Shown: positions 6,202-13,792 of the stretch, piece by piece | Numbering within the stretch: position 1 is the first letter of the stretch | Layout: each line of letters starts with the position of its first letter | Origin: Bordetella parapertussis | Lineage (GTDB): Bacteria > Pseudomonadota > Gammaproteobacteria > Burkholderiales > Burkholderiaceae_C | Assembly: GCA_945900685.1 (NCBI GenBank) | Contig: CAMDJS010000047.1 | Coordinates: forward strand, 1 to 13,792 | Reading direction: 5' to 3' | Length of the DNA stretch: 13,792 bases | Made by a program: the position numbers and the translations under genes | Notes under the pieces: model-generated | What the model saw: only the letters and a program-made list of their open reading frames with translations | Told to the model about the DNA's origin: nothing | The model's database searches: none

Positions 6202-8478
6202 TCAGGTCTGGGTATCAGCCAAAGTCAGCGGCAGGGAACGCAAACGCTGACCCGTCAGAATGTACAAGGCATTGGCCACGGCTGGCGCGATAGGCGGCGT
6301 ACCCGGTTCACCCACGCCTTCAGGCCAGCGGGTGCTGGCAACAATGAATGTCTCCACCACCGGCATCTGAGGCAATCGCAACATCTCGTAATCGTGGAAA
6401 TTGCTTTGTTGAACACGGCCCTTGTCCAAATTGATGTGTCCGTACAAAGCCGCAGTCAAGCCGAAAGCCACTGAGCCTTCCATTTGCTGGGCGATCAAAT
6501 CTGGGTTGACCGCAGTGCCGCAATCGATGGCGCACCAGACTTTGTGCACCCGAATTTTTTTCTCCGCAACTGACACTTCGGCCACTTGCGCAACGATGCT
6601 GCCAAACGATTCATGCAAAGCCAAACCCATGGCACGCAGACTGCCATCGGCATGTTTGTAAGGCGTGGTTTTCCAACCGCTTTTGTCAGCCGCCATTTGC
6701 AACACTTGCGCGTGGCGAGGATGATTTTTCAACAACGACAAACGCATCGTCAACGGATTTTGAGCGGATTCGTGGGCTACTTCATCCATGAAACTTTCTT
6801 TGAAAAACGCTTGGTGTGAATGACCCACCGAACGCCAAAAACCCACGGGTATGGGCAAGTCAACCGCGCAGTGACCAATGCGGGCATTCGGCCATTCATA
6901 GGCCTGGTCATACGCGCCTTCGGCTGTGGTTTTGTCGGGGCCGGCACCCGGCAGGCCGAACAAACGGCTCAGCACTTGTGGCACGATGGCTTGGCTGGTT
7001 GATGTGTTTTGCCAAGCTGTCAATTGGTCTTTCTCATCCAAGCCTGCGGTGAAACGGCTGGCACATGCCGGTCGGTAAAAGTCGTGCTGTATCTCTTGGC
7101 TGCGGTCCCACACCATTTGCACCGGTGTGCCTTCGCAAGCCTTGGCGATGAATGCAGCTTGCGCGATCACATCCATTTCAAGTCGTCTGCCGAAGCCGCC
7201 GCCCAACAAGGTCAGATGCAATTGCACTTTGTCGCTGGCAATGCCGAGTTGCTTGGCGACCACGTGGCGAGCCAAGTCGGTGATTTGGGTGGAAGCCCAT
7301 ACCTGCGCGCTGCCGCCTTTGAACCACACAGTGCAGTTAAGAGGCTCCATCGGTGCATGCGCCAAATAAGGGGCGCTGTATTCGGCAGTGATTTTTTTGG
7401 CAGATGCGCTGAGGGCTTTGTCTGCATCGCCGCTTGAAAAATACGTGAATTCACTTTTGCTGTCGAGCGCGTTTTTGAAAGTCTCTTGTATGGTTTTGTC
7501 TGAGATGTCGGTGGCTTTGCCGGGACACCATTCGACCGAGAGTTTGCGCAAACCTTTCATCGCTTGGTAAGTGGATTGCGCCACCACCGCCACTGCGGTC
7601 GTGCTGCCATACATCTCCGGCAAGGCCAACACTTTGCTGACGCCTGGCATGGTTTTGACCAGGCTGTCATCCATGCTTTGGTAGGTGCCGCCCAATTCCG
7701 GGTTCATGCCCACGCTGGCATACAACATGCCCGGCGGGCGCACATCCATGCCGAACACGGCCGTACCGTCCACCTTGGAAACCGTTTCAATCCGCGGTAT
7801 AGATTTGCCGATCAACGTGAATTGCGACGCTTCTTTGAGTGTGAGTTTGTCGGGCCGCGCTTGCTTAGATGCCGATACAGCGAGTTCACCAAAGCGCGCA
7901 GATTTGCCCGAGGCATGCGACACCACACCGTCTTTGACGGTGATCTCAGAAGCAGGCACTTGCCACTGAGAGGCGGCCGCAGATACCAACATGGCGCGCG
8001 CACTTGCACCGGCTTCGCGCATGGGCAGCCACAAGTCTTTGATGCTCGTAGAGCCGCCGGTCATCATCAAACCGAACTCGCGCATGGTTTTACCCACCAG
8101 TCGTTGCGCTGTCTCTTTAAGTTTGCCTTGGTTGTCTGGGTGAAACGGCAGACCGTCGGCAGCCGCCACTTGGTTGTTGTAAATGTTGTCTATCGGTGCT
8201 TGCTTGGTACGCACTTGGTCCCAGCGCGCATCCAACTCATCGGCCAGCAACATGGCCAGACCGGTGTAAGCGCCTTGACCCATCTCGCTGCGGCTAATCA
8301 CCACGGTGACGCTGTCATCTTCTCCTATGCGAACCCAGCCGTTGAATGCAGGTTGCGTCTTGATGTCTGCCAAGGGTTGGGCGGTCAACAGTCTTTGTCT
8401 GGAGGGCAGTACGCCCCAACCCACTACCAGTGCGCCAGTGCCCAGCGCGAGTGCGCCCAATATGAGTCTTCTTTTCAC
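6202..8478 (-). CDS. Molybdopterin-binding hydroxylase large subunit (isoquinoline 1-oxidoreductase beta / aldehyde oxidase type)
   Basis: This 758-residue protein belongs to the xanthine oxidase family, IorB-like branch. Visible landmarks are SEMGQG near residue 65, the cofactor-binding GGGFGRR at 426-432, WDRSQEIQHDFYRPA, VGFWRSVGHSHQAFFKE, and GVGEPG with the catalytic Glu724. The N-terminus starts MKRRLILGALALGTGALVVG, a twin-arginine-like hydrophobic leader, so the enzyme is probably periplasmic or membrane anchored. The start is GTG 8478, preceded by AAGGA at a good distance. Related enzymes hydroxylate N-heterocycles or oxidise aldehydes with water as oxygen source, and need a small 2Fe-2S subunit and often cytochrome c. 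No such partner lies in the window, so it is either encoded elsewhere or absent. The epoxide hydrolase follows 48 bases downstream. Substrate is unknown. Confidence 0.88.
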   Translation of the reverse strand: MKRRLILGALALGTGALVVGWGVLPSRQRLLTAQPLADIKTQPAFNGWVRIGEDDSVTVVISRSEMGQGAYTGLAMLLADELDARWDQVRTKQAPIDNIYNNQVAAADGLPFHPDNQGKLKETAQRLVGKTMREFGLMMTGGSTSIKDLWLPMREAGASARAMLVSAAASQWQVPASEITVKDGVVSHASGKSARFGELAVSASKQARPDKLTLKEASQFTLIGKSIPRIETVSKVDGTAVFGMDVRPPGMLYASVGMNPELGGTYQSMDDSLVKTMPGVSKVLALPEMYGSTTAVAVVAQSTYQAMKGLRKLSVEWCPGKATDISDKTIQETFKNALDSKSEFTYFSSGDADKALSASAKKITAEYSAPYLAHAPMEPLNCTVWFKGGSAQVWASTQITDLARHVVAKQLGIASDKVQLHLTLLGGGFGRRLEMDVIAQAAFIAKACEGTPVQMVWDRSQEIQHDFYRPACASRFTAGLDEKDQLTAWQNTSTSQAIVPQVLSRLFGLPGAGPDKTTAEGAYDQAYEWPNARIGHCAVDLPIPVGFWRSVGHSHQAFFKESFMDEVAHESAQNPLTMRLSLLKNHPRHAQVLQMAADKSGWKTTPYKHADGSLRAMGLALHESFGSIVAQVAEVSVAEKKIRVHKVWCAIDCGTAVNPDLIAQQMEGSVAFGLTAALYGHINLDKGRVQQSNFHDYEMLRLPQMPVVETFIVASTRWPEGVGEPGTPPIAPAVANALYILTGQRLRSLPLTLADTQT

Positions 8479-8505
8479 TTTGTCGTCCTTGTTAGCATTG
8501 CCTGT

Positions 8506-9336
8506 ATGACCTACTCAAACACCATTCCCGATTTCGGCTTGATCATCGTCGGAGATGAAATATTGTCTGGTAAACGCCAAGACAAACACATGTCAAAGGT
8601 CATCGAATTGATGTCTTTGCGCGGCCTGAGTTTGAGCCATGTGGATTATGTGGGAGACGATCCGCAGCGCTTGACGCAAACATTGCGGCGCGCGTTTGAA
8701 AACGACGGCGTGGTGTTTTCTTGCGGCGGCATTGGCGCCACGCCGGACGATCACACGCGCCAGTCGGCGGCTGCCTCCTTAGGCGTTCCATTGGTGTTAC
8801 ACCCGCAGGCCGAGCAATTGATTCGCGAACGAACGCGTGATGTGGCCCTAGAGCAAGGTTTGCCTTATGAGCCTTTGCGTGAAGACAATATGCACCGATT
8901 GAACATGGGACGTTTCCCGCAGGGCGCTGACATCATCCCGAATCCATACAACAAAATTCCCGGCTTTACTTGCCGCAGAAAAGCTGGCACGGTGCATTTT
9001 GTGCCCGGCTTTCCAGTCATGGCCTGGCCGATGTTGGATTGGGTGTTGGACGAGTTTTACGCAGGCTTTGCCAACAAGGGCAAGCGTCTGGAAAAATCTG
9101 TCATTGTCATGGGTTCGATGGAAGCCACACTCACGCCTTTGATGGAAGCCGTGGAGGCTGAGTTCGCGGGCATCAAGGTGTTCAGTTTGCCAAGTGTTGA
9201 CCACCCTGAATTTGGCCGCCACATAGAACTGGGGGTCAAAGGCCCGGTGGAACTGGTGGAACAGGCCTTTGTCCGACTGCTCGCTGGTTTGAACCAACTT
9301 GGTGCACAATTAGGCCCTGAATTGGTGCGAGACTGA
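8506..9336 (+). CDS. CinA N-terminal domain protein (MoaB/MogA fold, COG1058 type)
   Basis: This 276-residue protein is built on the MoCF-biosynthesis fold shared by MogA, MoaB and the N-terminal half of CinA. It starts MTYSNTIPDFGLIIVGDEIL; GDEILSGKRQD at 16-26 and GGIGATPDDHT at 74-84 are the family ligand-binding loops. It lacks the C-terminal NMN-deamidase domain of full CinA, so it is the stand-alone form often annotated competence/damage-inducible protein A. The ATG at 8506 was chosen because an upstream open stretch is only antisense to the hydroxylase gene. Its exact reaction is unknown; ADP-ribose pyrophosphatase activity is described for CinA COG1058 domains. It is divergent from a molybdenum enzyme with only 27 bases between starts, which may hint at a cofactor link or be chance. 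Confidence 0.85.
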   Translation: MTYSNTIPDFGLIIVGDEILSGKRQDKHMSKVIELMSLRGLSLSHVDYVGDDPQRLTQTLRRAFENDGVVFSCGGIGATPDDHTRQSAAASLGVPLVLHPQAEQLIRERTRDVALEQGLPYEPLREDNMHRLNMGRFPQGADIIPNPYNKIPGFTCRRKAGTVHFVPGFPVMAWPMLDWVLDEFYAGFANKGKRLEKSVIVMGSMEATLTPLMEAVEAEFAGIKVFSLPSVDHPEFGRHIELGVKGPVELVEQAFVRLLAGLNQLGAQLGPELVRD

Positions 9337-9356
9337 AATTGCACCAAGTGCGTGCA
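9301..9356. promoter_or_regulatory. NtrC-like enhancer site and extra half-sites upstream of glnA
   Basis: TGCACC-AAGTG-CGTGCA at 9340-9356 matches the NtrC consensus TGCACC-N5-GGTGCA at all but one position, with the correct 17-base length. Related half-sites GGTGCA (9301-9306) and GGTGCG (9324-9329) lie just upstream, inside the end of the CinA-like gene. The full site is centred about 150 bases before the predicted sigma-54 start, a normal enhancer distance. Binding by the NtrC encoded downstream is inferred. Confidence 0.75.
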
Positions 9357-9377
9357 TCAAATTTTTTGCTAAATTAA

Positions 9378-9406
9378 TTGATTTTGGCAAATTTTTCTGT
9401 TTTAAA
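9378..9406 (+). promoter_or_regulatory. Possible sigma-70 promoter of glnA
   Basis: TTGATT at 9378-9383 and TTTAAA at 9401-9406 are 17 bases apart, and each matches four of six consensus positions. A constitutive promoter upstream of the sigma-54 one is known for E. coli glnA. The surrounding DNA is AT-rich, so chance matches are likely. Confidence 0.3.
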
Positions 9407-9472
9407 TGACTTCATTCTTGTTGCGCGCTCTGACTTCCGTGCTTTTTCGAGTTTTTTGTGACTTTTTGTCAT

Positions 9473-9489
9473 GTGGCACAAATCATGCA
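9473..9489 (+). promoter_or_regulatory. Sigma-54 (RpoN) promoter of glnA
   Basis: TGTGGCACAAATCATGCA has the -24 GG at 9475-9476 and the -12 GC at 9487-9488, exactly ten bases apart, with TGGCAC fully matching the -24 consensus and ATGCA close to TTGCA. The predicted transcript start is near 9500, leaving a leader of about 38 bases before the glnA ATG. Together with the upstream NtrC-like site this predicts induction under nitrogen limitation. Confidence 0.85.
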
Positions 9490-9537
9490 CGACAATATTG
9501 AGTTTTCCAATTCACACTAACCTCTCAGGAGATACAG

Positions 9538-10953
9538 ATGGCCAAGACCGTCGCCGACGTCATGAAGGATGTTAAAGACAATGAAATCAAATTTGTTGAC
9601 TTCCGTTTTACCGATACCCGTGGCAAAGAACAGCACGTGAGCGTGCCGATTTCAGCGTTCAACGAAGACAAATTTTCTGAAGGCCACGCATTTGACGGTT
9701 CCTCCATCGCCGGCTGGAAAGGCATTGAAGCCTCTGACATGTTGTTGATGCCTGACCCCAATACCTCATTCATCGACCCCTTCTTCCAAGAGACCACTTT
9801 GGTGTTGTCATGCGACGTGCTCGAGCCCGGTGACGGCAAAGCCTACGACCGCGATCCGCGTTCTATCGGCAAGCGTGCAGAGGCCTATCTCAAAGCCTCC
9901 GGCATGGGCGACACCGCTTACTTCGGTCCTGAGCCAGAGTTCTTCATTTTTGACAATGTGCAATGGGGCAATGAAATGTCCGGCGCATTCTTCAAGATCG
10001 ACGAATACGAAGCTCCTTGGAACAGCGGCGCCAAACTCGAAGGCGGCAACCGCGGTCACCGTCCCACGGTCAAAGGCGGCTATTTCCCTGTGCCTCCCGT
10101 CGACAGCACACAAGACATGCGCGCCGAAATGGTCATGTTGATCGAAGAAATGGGCATCCCGGTTGAAGTGTTCCACCACGAAGTGGCGGGCGCCGGACAA
10201 AACGAAATCGGTACCAAATTCAGCACCTTGGTTGAACGCGCTGACTGGACGCAAAAACTGAAATACGTGGTCTGGAATGTGGCTAACGCTTACGGCAAAA
10301 CCGCGACTTTCATGCCCAAGCCCATCGTCGGCGACAACGGTTCAGGCATGCACGTTCACCAGTCCATCTGGAAAGACGGCAAAAACCTGTTTGCAGGCAA
10401 AGGCTACGCTGGTTTGAGCGACACCGCTTTGTTCTACATCGGCGGCATCATCAAGCACGCGCGTGCATTGAACGCCATCACCAACCCCACCACCAACAGC
10501 TACAAGCGTTTGGTGCCCGGTTTTGAAGCGCCGGTGAAGTTGGCTTACTCCAGCCGTAACCGTTCTGCTTCCATCCGCATTCCGCACGTCGCCTCCGACA
10601 AAGCACGCCGTATCGAAGCACGTTTCCCCGATCCCATGGCCAACCCCTACCTGTGCTTTGCTGCATTGATGATGGCTGGCTTGGACGGTATCGAAAACAA
10701 AATTCACCCCGGCGAAGCAGCCACCAAAGATTTGTACCATTTGCCACCAGAGGAAGACGCGTTGGTGCCAACCGTGTGTCACAGCTTGGACCAAGCCTTG
10801 GAGTATTTGGACAAGGGCCGTGGCTTCCTGACCAAAGGCGGCGTGTTCACCGACAGCATGATTGATGCGTATATCGAACTCAAAATGCAGGAAGTCACTC
10901 GTTTTCGCATGGCCACCCATCCGGTGGAATTCGACATGTACTACTCACTCTGA
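9538..10953 (+). CDS. glnA: Glutamine synthetase, type I
   Basis: This 471-residue GS-I-beta type enzyme makes glutamine from glutamate, ammonia and ATP as a cytoplasmic dodecamer. It starts [20 protein letters not shown] with a beta-grasp domain up to about residue 100. The catalytic domain carries [43 protein letters not shown] from about 316, and [12 protein letters not shown]. Tyr400 in [10 protein letters not shown] corresponds to the adenylylated tyrosine of the E. coli enzyme, so activity is likely tuned by GlnE. ATG 9538 has CAGGAG at the right distance. Transcription is expected from the sigma-54 promoter at 9473-9489 with NtrC bound near 9348. Two hairpins follow the gene, separating it partly from the downstream ntrBC genes. 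Confidence 0.98.
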   Translation: MAKTVADVMKDVKDNEIKFVDFRFTDTRGKEQHVSVPISAFNEDKFSEGHAFDGSSIAGWKGIEASDMLLMPDPNTSFIDPFFQETTLVLSCDVLEPGDGKAYDRDPRSIGKRAEAYLKASGMGDTAYFGPEPEFFIFDNVQWGNEMSGAFFKIDEYEAPWNSGAKLEGGNRGHRPTVKGGYFPVPPVDSTQDMRAEMVMLIEEMGIPVEVFHHEVAGAGQNEIGTKFSTLVERADWTQKLKYVVWNVANAYGKTATFMPKPIVGDNGSGMHVHQSIWKDGKNLFAGKGYAGLSDTALFYIGGIIKHARALNAITNPTTNSYKRLVPGFEAPVKLAYSSRNRSASIRIPHVASDKARRIEARFPDPMANPYLCFAALMMAGLDGIENKIHPGEAATKDLYHLPPEEDALVPTVCHSLDQALEYLDKGRGFLTKGGVFTDSMIDAYIELKMQEVTRFRMATHPVEFDMYYSL

Positions 10954-10973
10954 GCACAGGCATGCGATTCAAT

Positions 10974-11023
10974 CACGGGCTGCAAAGCCTGTGACCTCAG
11001 GGCGGCCGTGTGCCGCCTTTTTT
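10974..11023 (+). terminator. Tandem hairpins ending in a rho-independent terminator after glnA
   Basis: The first hairpin pairs CACGGGCT (10974-10981) with AGCCTGTG (10986-10993) through eight pairs, one of them G-U, around a GCAA tetraloop. The second pairs GGCGGC (11001-11006) with GCCGCC (11012-11017) around CGTGT and runs straight into six T at 11018-11023. The second is a standard intrinsic terminator. Readthrough would supply the ntrBC messages; this is the expected attenuation of ntrBC relative to glnA. Confidence 0.85.
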
Positions 11024-11047
11024 CATGGTGCCAAGGAGAATTACGCG

Positions 11048-11548
11048 ATGAACAAGCCGCTTCAAGTTGTTTGCATCTTGGCAAGTTTGTGTGTTGCGCC
11101 GTTGTGGGCGCAAGACCCGGCATATCCTGTGTGGCGCTGCGGCCATGAGTTCACCAACCAACCGCGCCCCGGTCAGAATTGCCAGCAAGTCGATTTGCCC
11201 TCAGACATCACCATGACCGCGCCGCGCAAGCGTCCCAACATAGATAAACCCAACCAAACACCGCCGATCTTGGTGATGCCGCGTATAGATTTCAATAACC
11301 CAACGCCGCCAATCATGGGCATACCCCCCATAGACCCCACCAGCAACCCGATGCCCTCGGTTTTGGTCATGCCATCCATCGACATCCAAACCCAACGGCA
11401 GCGCGATGCTTGGGCCAAAAGCATATTGAATGATGAGTTGGTGAAAACACAAACCCGTTGTTTGCAGTTGCCCGCCAACAGCACAGACTTGGTGCGATGC
11501 CGTGCTGACGAAGCCGCTTTGCGCCGCGAATTGGCGCGCGCGCCCTGA
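11048..11548 (+). CDS. Exported repeat-containing protein between glnA and ntrB, function unknown
   Basis: The protein has 166 residues. ATG 11048 has AAGGAG nine bases upstream. An N-terminal signal peptide (about 1-21, ending PLWA before QDPAY) sends it to the periplasm or outer membrane. Residues 26-45 (YPVWRCGHEFTNQP to NC) resemble short cysteine modules of secreted proteobacterial proteins of the DUF4124 type. The middle carries three copies of an (T/M)P(P/S)xxxxPxID unit at 71-81, 86-96 and 102-112, with a partial RPNID at 62-66. Cysteines remain at 31, 45, 138 and 151 after cleavage, enough for two disulphides. The C-terminal part (116-166) is charged and probably helical. It ends 13 bases before ntrB and likely shares its transcript. 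I do not recognise a function; a nitrogen-related role is only suggested by position. Confidence 0.85.
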   Translation: MNKPLQVVCILASLCVAPLWAQDPAYPVWRCGHEFTNQPRPGQNCQQVDLPSDITMTAPRKRPNIDKPNQTPPILVMPRIDFNNPTPPIMGIPPIDPTSNPMPSVLVMPSIDIQTQRQRDAWAKSILNDELVKTQTRCLQLPANSTDLVRCRADEAALRRELARAP

Positions 11549-11561
11549 ACTGGACAACACC

Positions 11562-12617
11562 ATGCAGGACCAACGTTTCAGCGCATTCGATTTGCTGGCC
11601 ACCCTTGTGCTGGTGGTTCGTTCGGACAATCGTGTGCTGTTTGCCAATGCTTCTTTTGAAGACGTGATGGGTTTGTCACGCCGCAATTTGTACGGTGCTG
11701 ATGTTCCTTTGTTATTCGTGGATGAAGCAGCGATCTCGCAGTCCTTGGACGGCGCCAGGCGGCATGATTTTTCAGCCCTGCGGTTTGATGCCCAACTCAA
11801 GCGCCAAGGTACTGAACCCTTTGCCGTGCATGTGGTGGTGGCTGCGACAGAAGACCCGAGCGAGGTGTTGATTGAATTGCTGCCGCAGGAAACCCAAAGC
11901 CGCCAAGACCGCGAAGAACGCCAGTTGGAACACGCCCAAGCCAACAAAGAGTTGATCCGCAATCTGGCGCATGAAATCAAAAACCCGCTGGGCGGCATAC
12001 GCGGCGCGGCACAGTTGCTGCAACTCGAACTCGATTCGCGCGACCTGACCGAATACACCCAGGTCATCGTGCGCGAAGCCGACCGCTTGCAAACCTTGGT
12101 GGACCGTTTACTGGCACCGCACCGCCGCCCGCATGTGGTCGGCAATGTGAATATCCATGAAGTGTGTGAGCGGGTGCGTATTTTGATACTCGCCGAGTTT
12201 CCCAAAGGCCTTCAAGTGCAGCGCGACTATGACATTTCACTGCCCGAATTCAGGGGCGACATGGAACAGTTGATACAAGCCGTGCTCAATATTGCGCACA
12301 ACGCTGCGCAAGCGCTGAGCGAGCGCATGGCCAACGGCGACGCGCGCATTGTGCTGTCCACGCGAATTGCGCGGCAAATCACCCTTGTCAAACACAGGTA
12401 TCGGTTGGCACTGGAATTGCATGTGATTGACAACGGTCCCGGTATCCCTGAGGACATCAAAGACCGTTTGTTTCATCCGTTGGTGTCGGGGCGCGACGGC
12501 GGTTCGGGTTTAGGCCTGAATCTGGCGCAAACCTTTGTGCAGCAACACCAAGGGGTGATTGAGTGTGAAAGTCATCCGGGGCGAACGGATTTCAAAATTC
12601 TGATTCCTTTGCCCTGA
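11562..12617 (+). CDS. glnL: Nitrogen regulation sensor histidine kinase NtrB (GlnL)
   Basis: NtrB is a cytoplasmic kinase/phosphatase of 351 residues here. It phosphorylates NtrC when nitrogen is short and is switched to phosphatase by the PII protein. A PAS-like sensor region covers about residues 1-115. The H-box is LAHEIKNPLGGIRGAAQLL with the phosphorylated His137. The ATP-binding domain shows the N-box NIAHNAAQAL, DNGPGIPEDIKDRLFHPL and GGSGLGLNLAQTFV. No membrane segment is visible, as expected for NtrB. ATG 11562 was chosen because the recognisable N-terminus (MQDQRFSAFDLLATLVLVV) begins there; a GTG at 11502 would overlap the preceding gene by 47 bases. The gene lies 13 bases after the repeat protein and 48 bases before ntrC. 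Confidence 0.96.
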   Translation: MQDQRFSAFDLLATLVLVVRSDNRVLFANASFEDVMGLSRRNLYGADVPLLFVDEAAISQSLDGARRHDFSALRFDAQLKRQGTEPFAVHVVVAATEDPSEVLIELLPQETQSRQDREERQLEHAQANKELIRNLAHEIKNPLGGIRGAAQLLQLELDSRDLTEYTQVIVREADRLQTLVDRLLAPHRRPHVVGNVNIHEVCERVRILILAEFPKGLQVQRDYDISLPEFRGDMEQLIQAVLNIAHNAAQALSERMANGDARIVLSTRIARQITLVKHRYRLALELHVIDNGPGIPEDIKDRLFHPLVSGRDGGSGLGLNLAQTFVQQHQGVIECESHPGRTDFKILIPLP

Positions 12618-12665
12618 ACCATGGACAAGCAACGCGGGCCGCGTGAGACAACAGGTGAGATACCG

Positions 12666-13792
12666 ATGAAACCGATTTGGATCGTTGACGATGACCAGTC
12701 CATACGCTTTGTGCTGGAAAAAGCATTGATGCGTGAAAACCTGCCCACGCGCAGCTTCACCAACCCCCGCGAAGTCTTGCAAGCGCTGAACAACATCACG
12801 CCCGAAGACAGCCCGCAAGTGCTGGTCAGCGACATTCGCATGCCCGGCGGCTCCGGTCTGGATTTATTGGCGCAAGTCAAAGAGCGCATGCCCGGTTTGC
12901 CGGTCATCATCATGACTGCGTATTCTGACTTGGACAGCGCGGTGTCTGCTTTTCAAGGCGGCGCATTTGAATATTTACCCAAGCCGTTTGACTTGACCAA
13001 AGCCATCGAGTTGATTCGCCGTGCTCTTGAAGAAAGCCAACGCGAAGCAGTGGGTGCGGTTGATGTGGACAGCACGCCGGAAATGCTCGGGCAGGCTCCG
13101 GCCATGCAAGACGTGTTTCGCGCTATCGGGCGACTCAGCCAAAGCAATGTGACGGTGATGATCACCGGCGAATCCGGTTCGGGCAAAGAGTTGGTGGCGC
13201 GCGCGTTGCACAAACATTCACAGCGCGCCGCCGGTCCGTTTGTCGCCATCAACACCGCTGCGATTCCTAAAGATTTGCTGGAAAGCGAATTGTTCGGTCA
13301 CGAGCGCGGCGCGTTCACCGGCGCGCAAACCATGCGACGCGGCCGCTTTGAACAAGCTGACGGCGGTACGCTGTTTCTGGATGAAATCGGCGACATGAAA
13401 TTCGATTTGCAAACCCGTTTGTTGCGGGTGCTCAGCGACGGGAATTTTTACAGAGTTGGTGGCCACAGTGCCATCAAAACCAATGTGCGCGTGATCGCCG
13501 CCACCCACCAAAACTTAGAGCAACGCGTGGCTGAAGGTTCTTTCCGCGAAGACTTGTTCCACCGCTTGAATGTGATTCGCTTGCGCTTGCCACCGTTGCG
13601 CGAGCGGCGCGAAGACATACCCGTGCTGACCCGCCATTTTTTACAGCAAAGCGCACAGCAACTCGGTGTGGAAGCCAAACGCATTTCAGACTCTGCCATT
13701 GCCTTGTTGCAAGACTTTGCGTTCCCGGGCAATGTGCGCCAATTGGAAAACATTTGCCATTGGCTGACCGTGATGGCACCTGCACAAGCCAT
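12666..13792 (+). CDS. glnG: Nitrogen regulation response regulator NtrC (GlnG), 3' end outside window
   Basis: The first 375 residues are present. The receiver domain (1-120) starts [20 protein letters not shown], with acceptor Asp56 in [11 protein letters not shown] and the conserved MTAYSDL and PKPF. The AAA+ domain has Walker A GESGSGKE at 168-175, the sigma-54 contact loop GAFTGA at 215-220, Walker [12 protein letters not shown], and the arginine-finger region [12 protein letters not shown]. The C-terminal Fis-type DNA-binding domain is cut off. Phosphorylated NtrC oligomerises on enhancer sites and opens sigma-54 promoters; the site before glnA is a likely target. ATG 12666 is preferred because AGGTGAG precedes it; ATG 12621 would add 15 residues ahead of the normal receiver start. 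This is a standard ntrBC pair, probably transcribed with the upstream genes. Confidence 0.97.
   Translation, partial: MKPIWIVDDDQSIRFVLEKALMRENLPTRSFTNPREVLQALNNITPEDSPQVLVSDIRMPGGSGLDLLAQVKERMPGLPVIIMTAYSDLDSAVSAFQGGAFEYLPKPFDLTKAIELIRRALEESQREAVGAVDVDSTPEMLGQAPAMQDVFRAIGRLSQSNVTVMITGESGSGKELVARALHKHSQRAAGPFVAINTAAIPKDLLESELFGHERGAFTGAQTMRRGRFEQADGGTLFLDEIGDMKFDLQTRLLRVLSDGNFYRVGGHSAIKTNVRVIAATHQNLEQRVAEGSFREDLFHRLNVIRLRLPPLRERREDIPVLTRHFLQQSAQQLGVEAKRISDSAIALLQDFAFPGNVRQLENICHWLTVMAPAQA

Noticed and set aside
7564..8505. Long plus-strand open stretch in frame with the CinA-like gene
   Set aside because: It lies opposite the molybdopterin hydroxylase gene and reads as low-complexity His/Arg-rich sequence. 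The recognisable CinA N-terminus begins at ATG 8506.
8985..9000. TGGCAC followed by GGTGCA inside the CinA-like gene, resembling a sigma-54 promoter or NtrC site
   Set aside because: The -12 GC is missing at the required spacing, and the half-sites are in direct contact rather than separated by five bases; probably coding sequence.
10862..11047. Extension of the repeat protein back into glnA
   Set aside because: It would overlap glnA and read through the terminator. A signal peptide with its own AAGGAG starts at ATG 11048.
12621..12665. Upstream in-frame ATG for ntrC
   Set aside because: It adds 15 residues not expected ahead of the receiver domain, and AGGTGAG is placed for ATG 12666.

Overview
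The window looks like a chromosomal segment of a betaproteobacterium, most likely Burkholderiales and probably Comamonadaceae-like. This rests on the glnA - small exported protein - ntrB - ntrC order, the protein styles and the heavy use of TTG leucine codons. It was judged by eye; no database search was possible. No rRNA, tRNA or CRISPR array was seen.

Left edge (1-1671): the 3' end of an IS30-family transposase enters from outside. It is followed by a VapBC-type toxin-antitoxin pair with a perfect inverted repeat over its promoter region. Next come a DinB-family protein on the minus strand and a small four-cysteine protein read divergently from it. This part looks accessory.

Middle (1672-6153): a solitary arsH (organoarsenical oxidase/FMN reductase) lies divergent to a Kef-type cation/proton antiporter, with a palindrome between them. 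Downstream is a twin-arginine-exported, beta-carbonic-anhydrase-like protein with an odd Cys cluster ahead of its signal. A convergent epoxide-hydrolase-like alpha/beta hydrolase follows.

6202-9336: a large molybdopterin-binding hydroxylase subunit (isoquinoline 1-oxidoreductase beta / aldehyde-oxidase type) probably shares a transcript with the epoxide hydrolase. Its iron-sulphur partner is not beside it. Only 27 bases away a CinA N-terminal (MoaB/MogA-fold) protein is read divergently.

Right (9337-13792): a nitrogen-control region. glnA is preceded by a clear sigma-54 promoter and an NtrC-like enhancer site. It is followed by two hairpins, the second a textbook intrinsic terminator. Then come a small exported protein with a roughly 15-residue repeat, the sensor kinase ntrB and the sigma-54 activator ntrC, which is cut by the window end. 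The logic follows the classical Ntr system: NtrB phosphorylates NtrC, which binds upstream of glnA and activates sigma-54 RNA polymerase; glutamine synthetase carries the conserved adenylylation tyrosine.

There is no gene-free stretch longer than 300 bases. The longest, 9337-9537, holds the glnA control region. The least explained items are the repeat protein between glnA and ntrB, the Cys-rich leader of the carbonic-anhydrase-like protein, and the small four-cysteine protein at 1483-1671.
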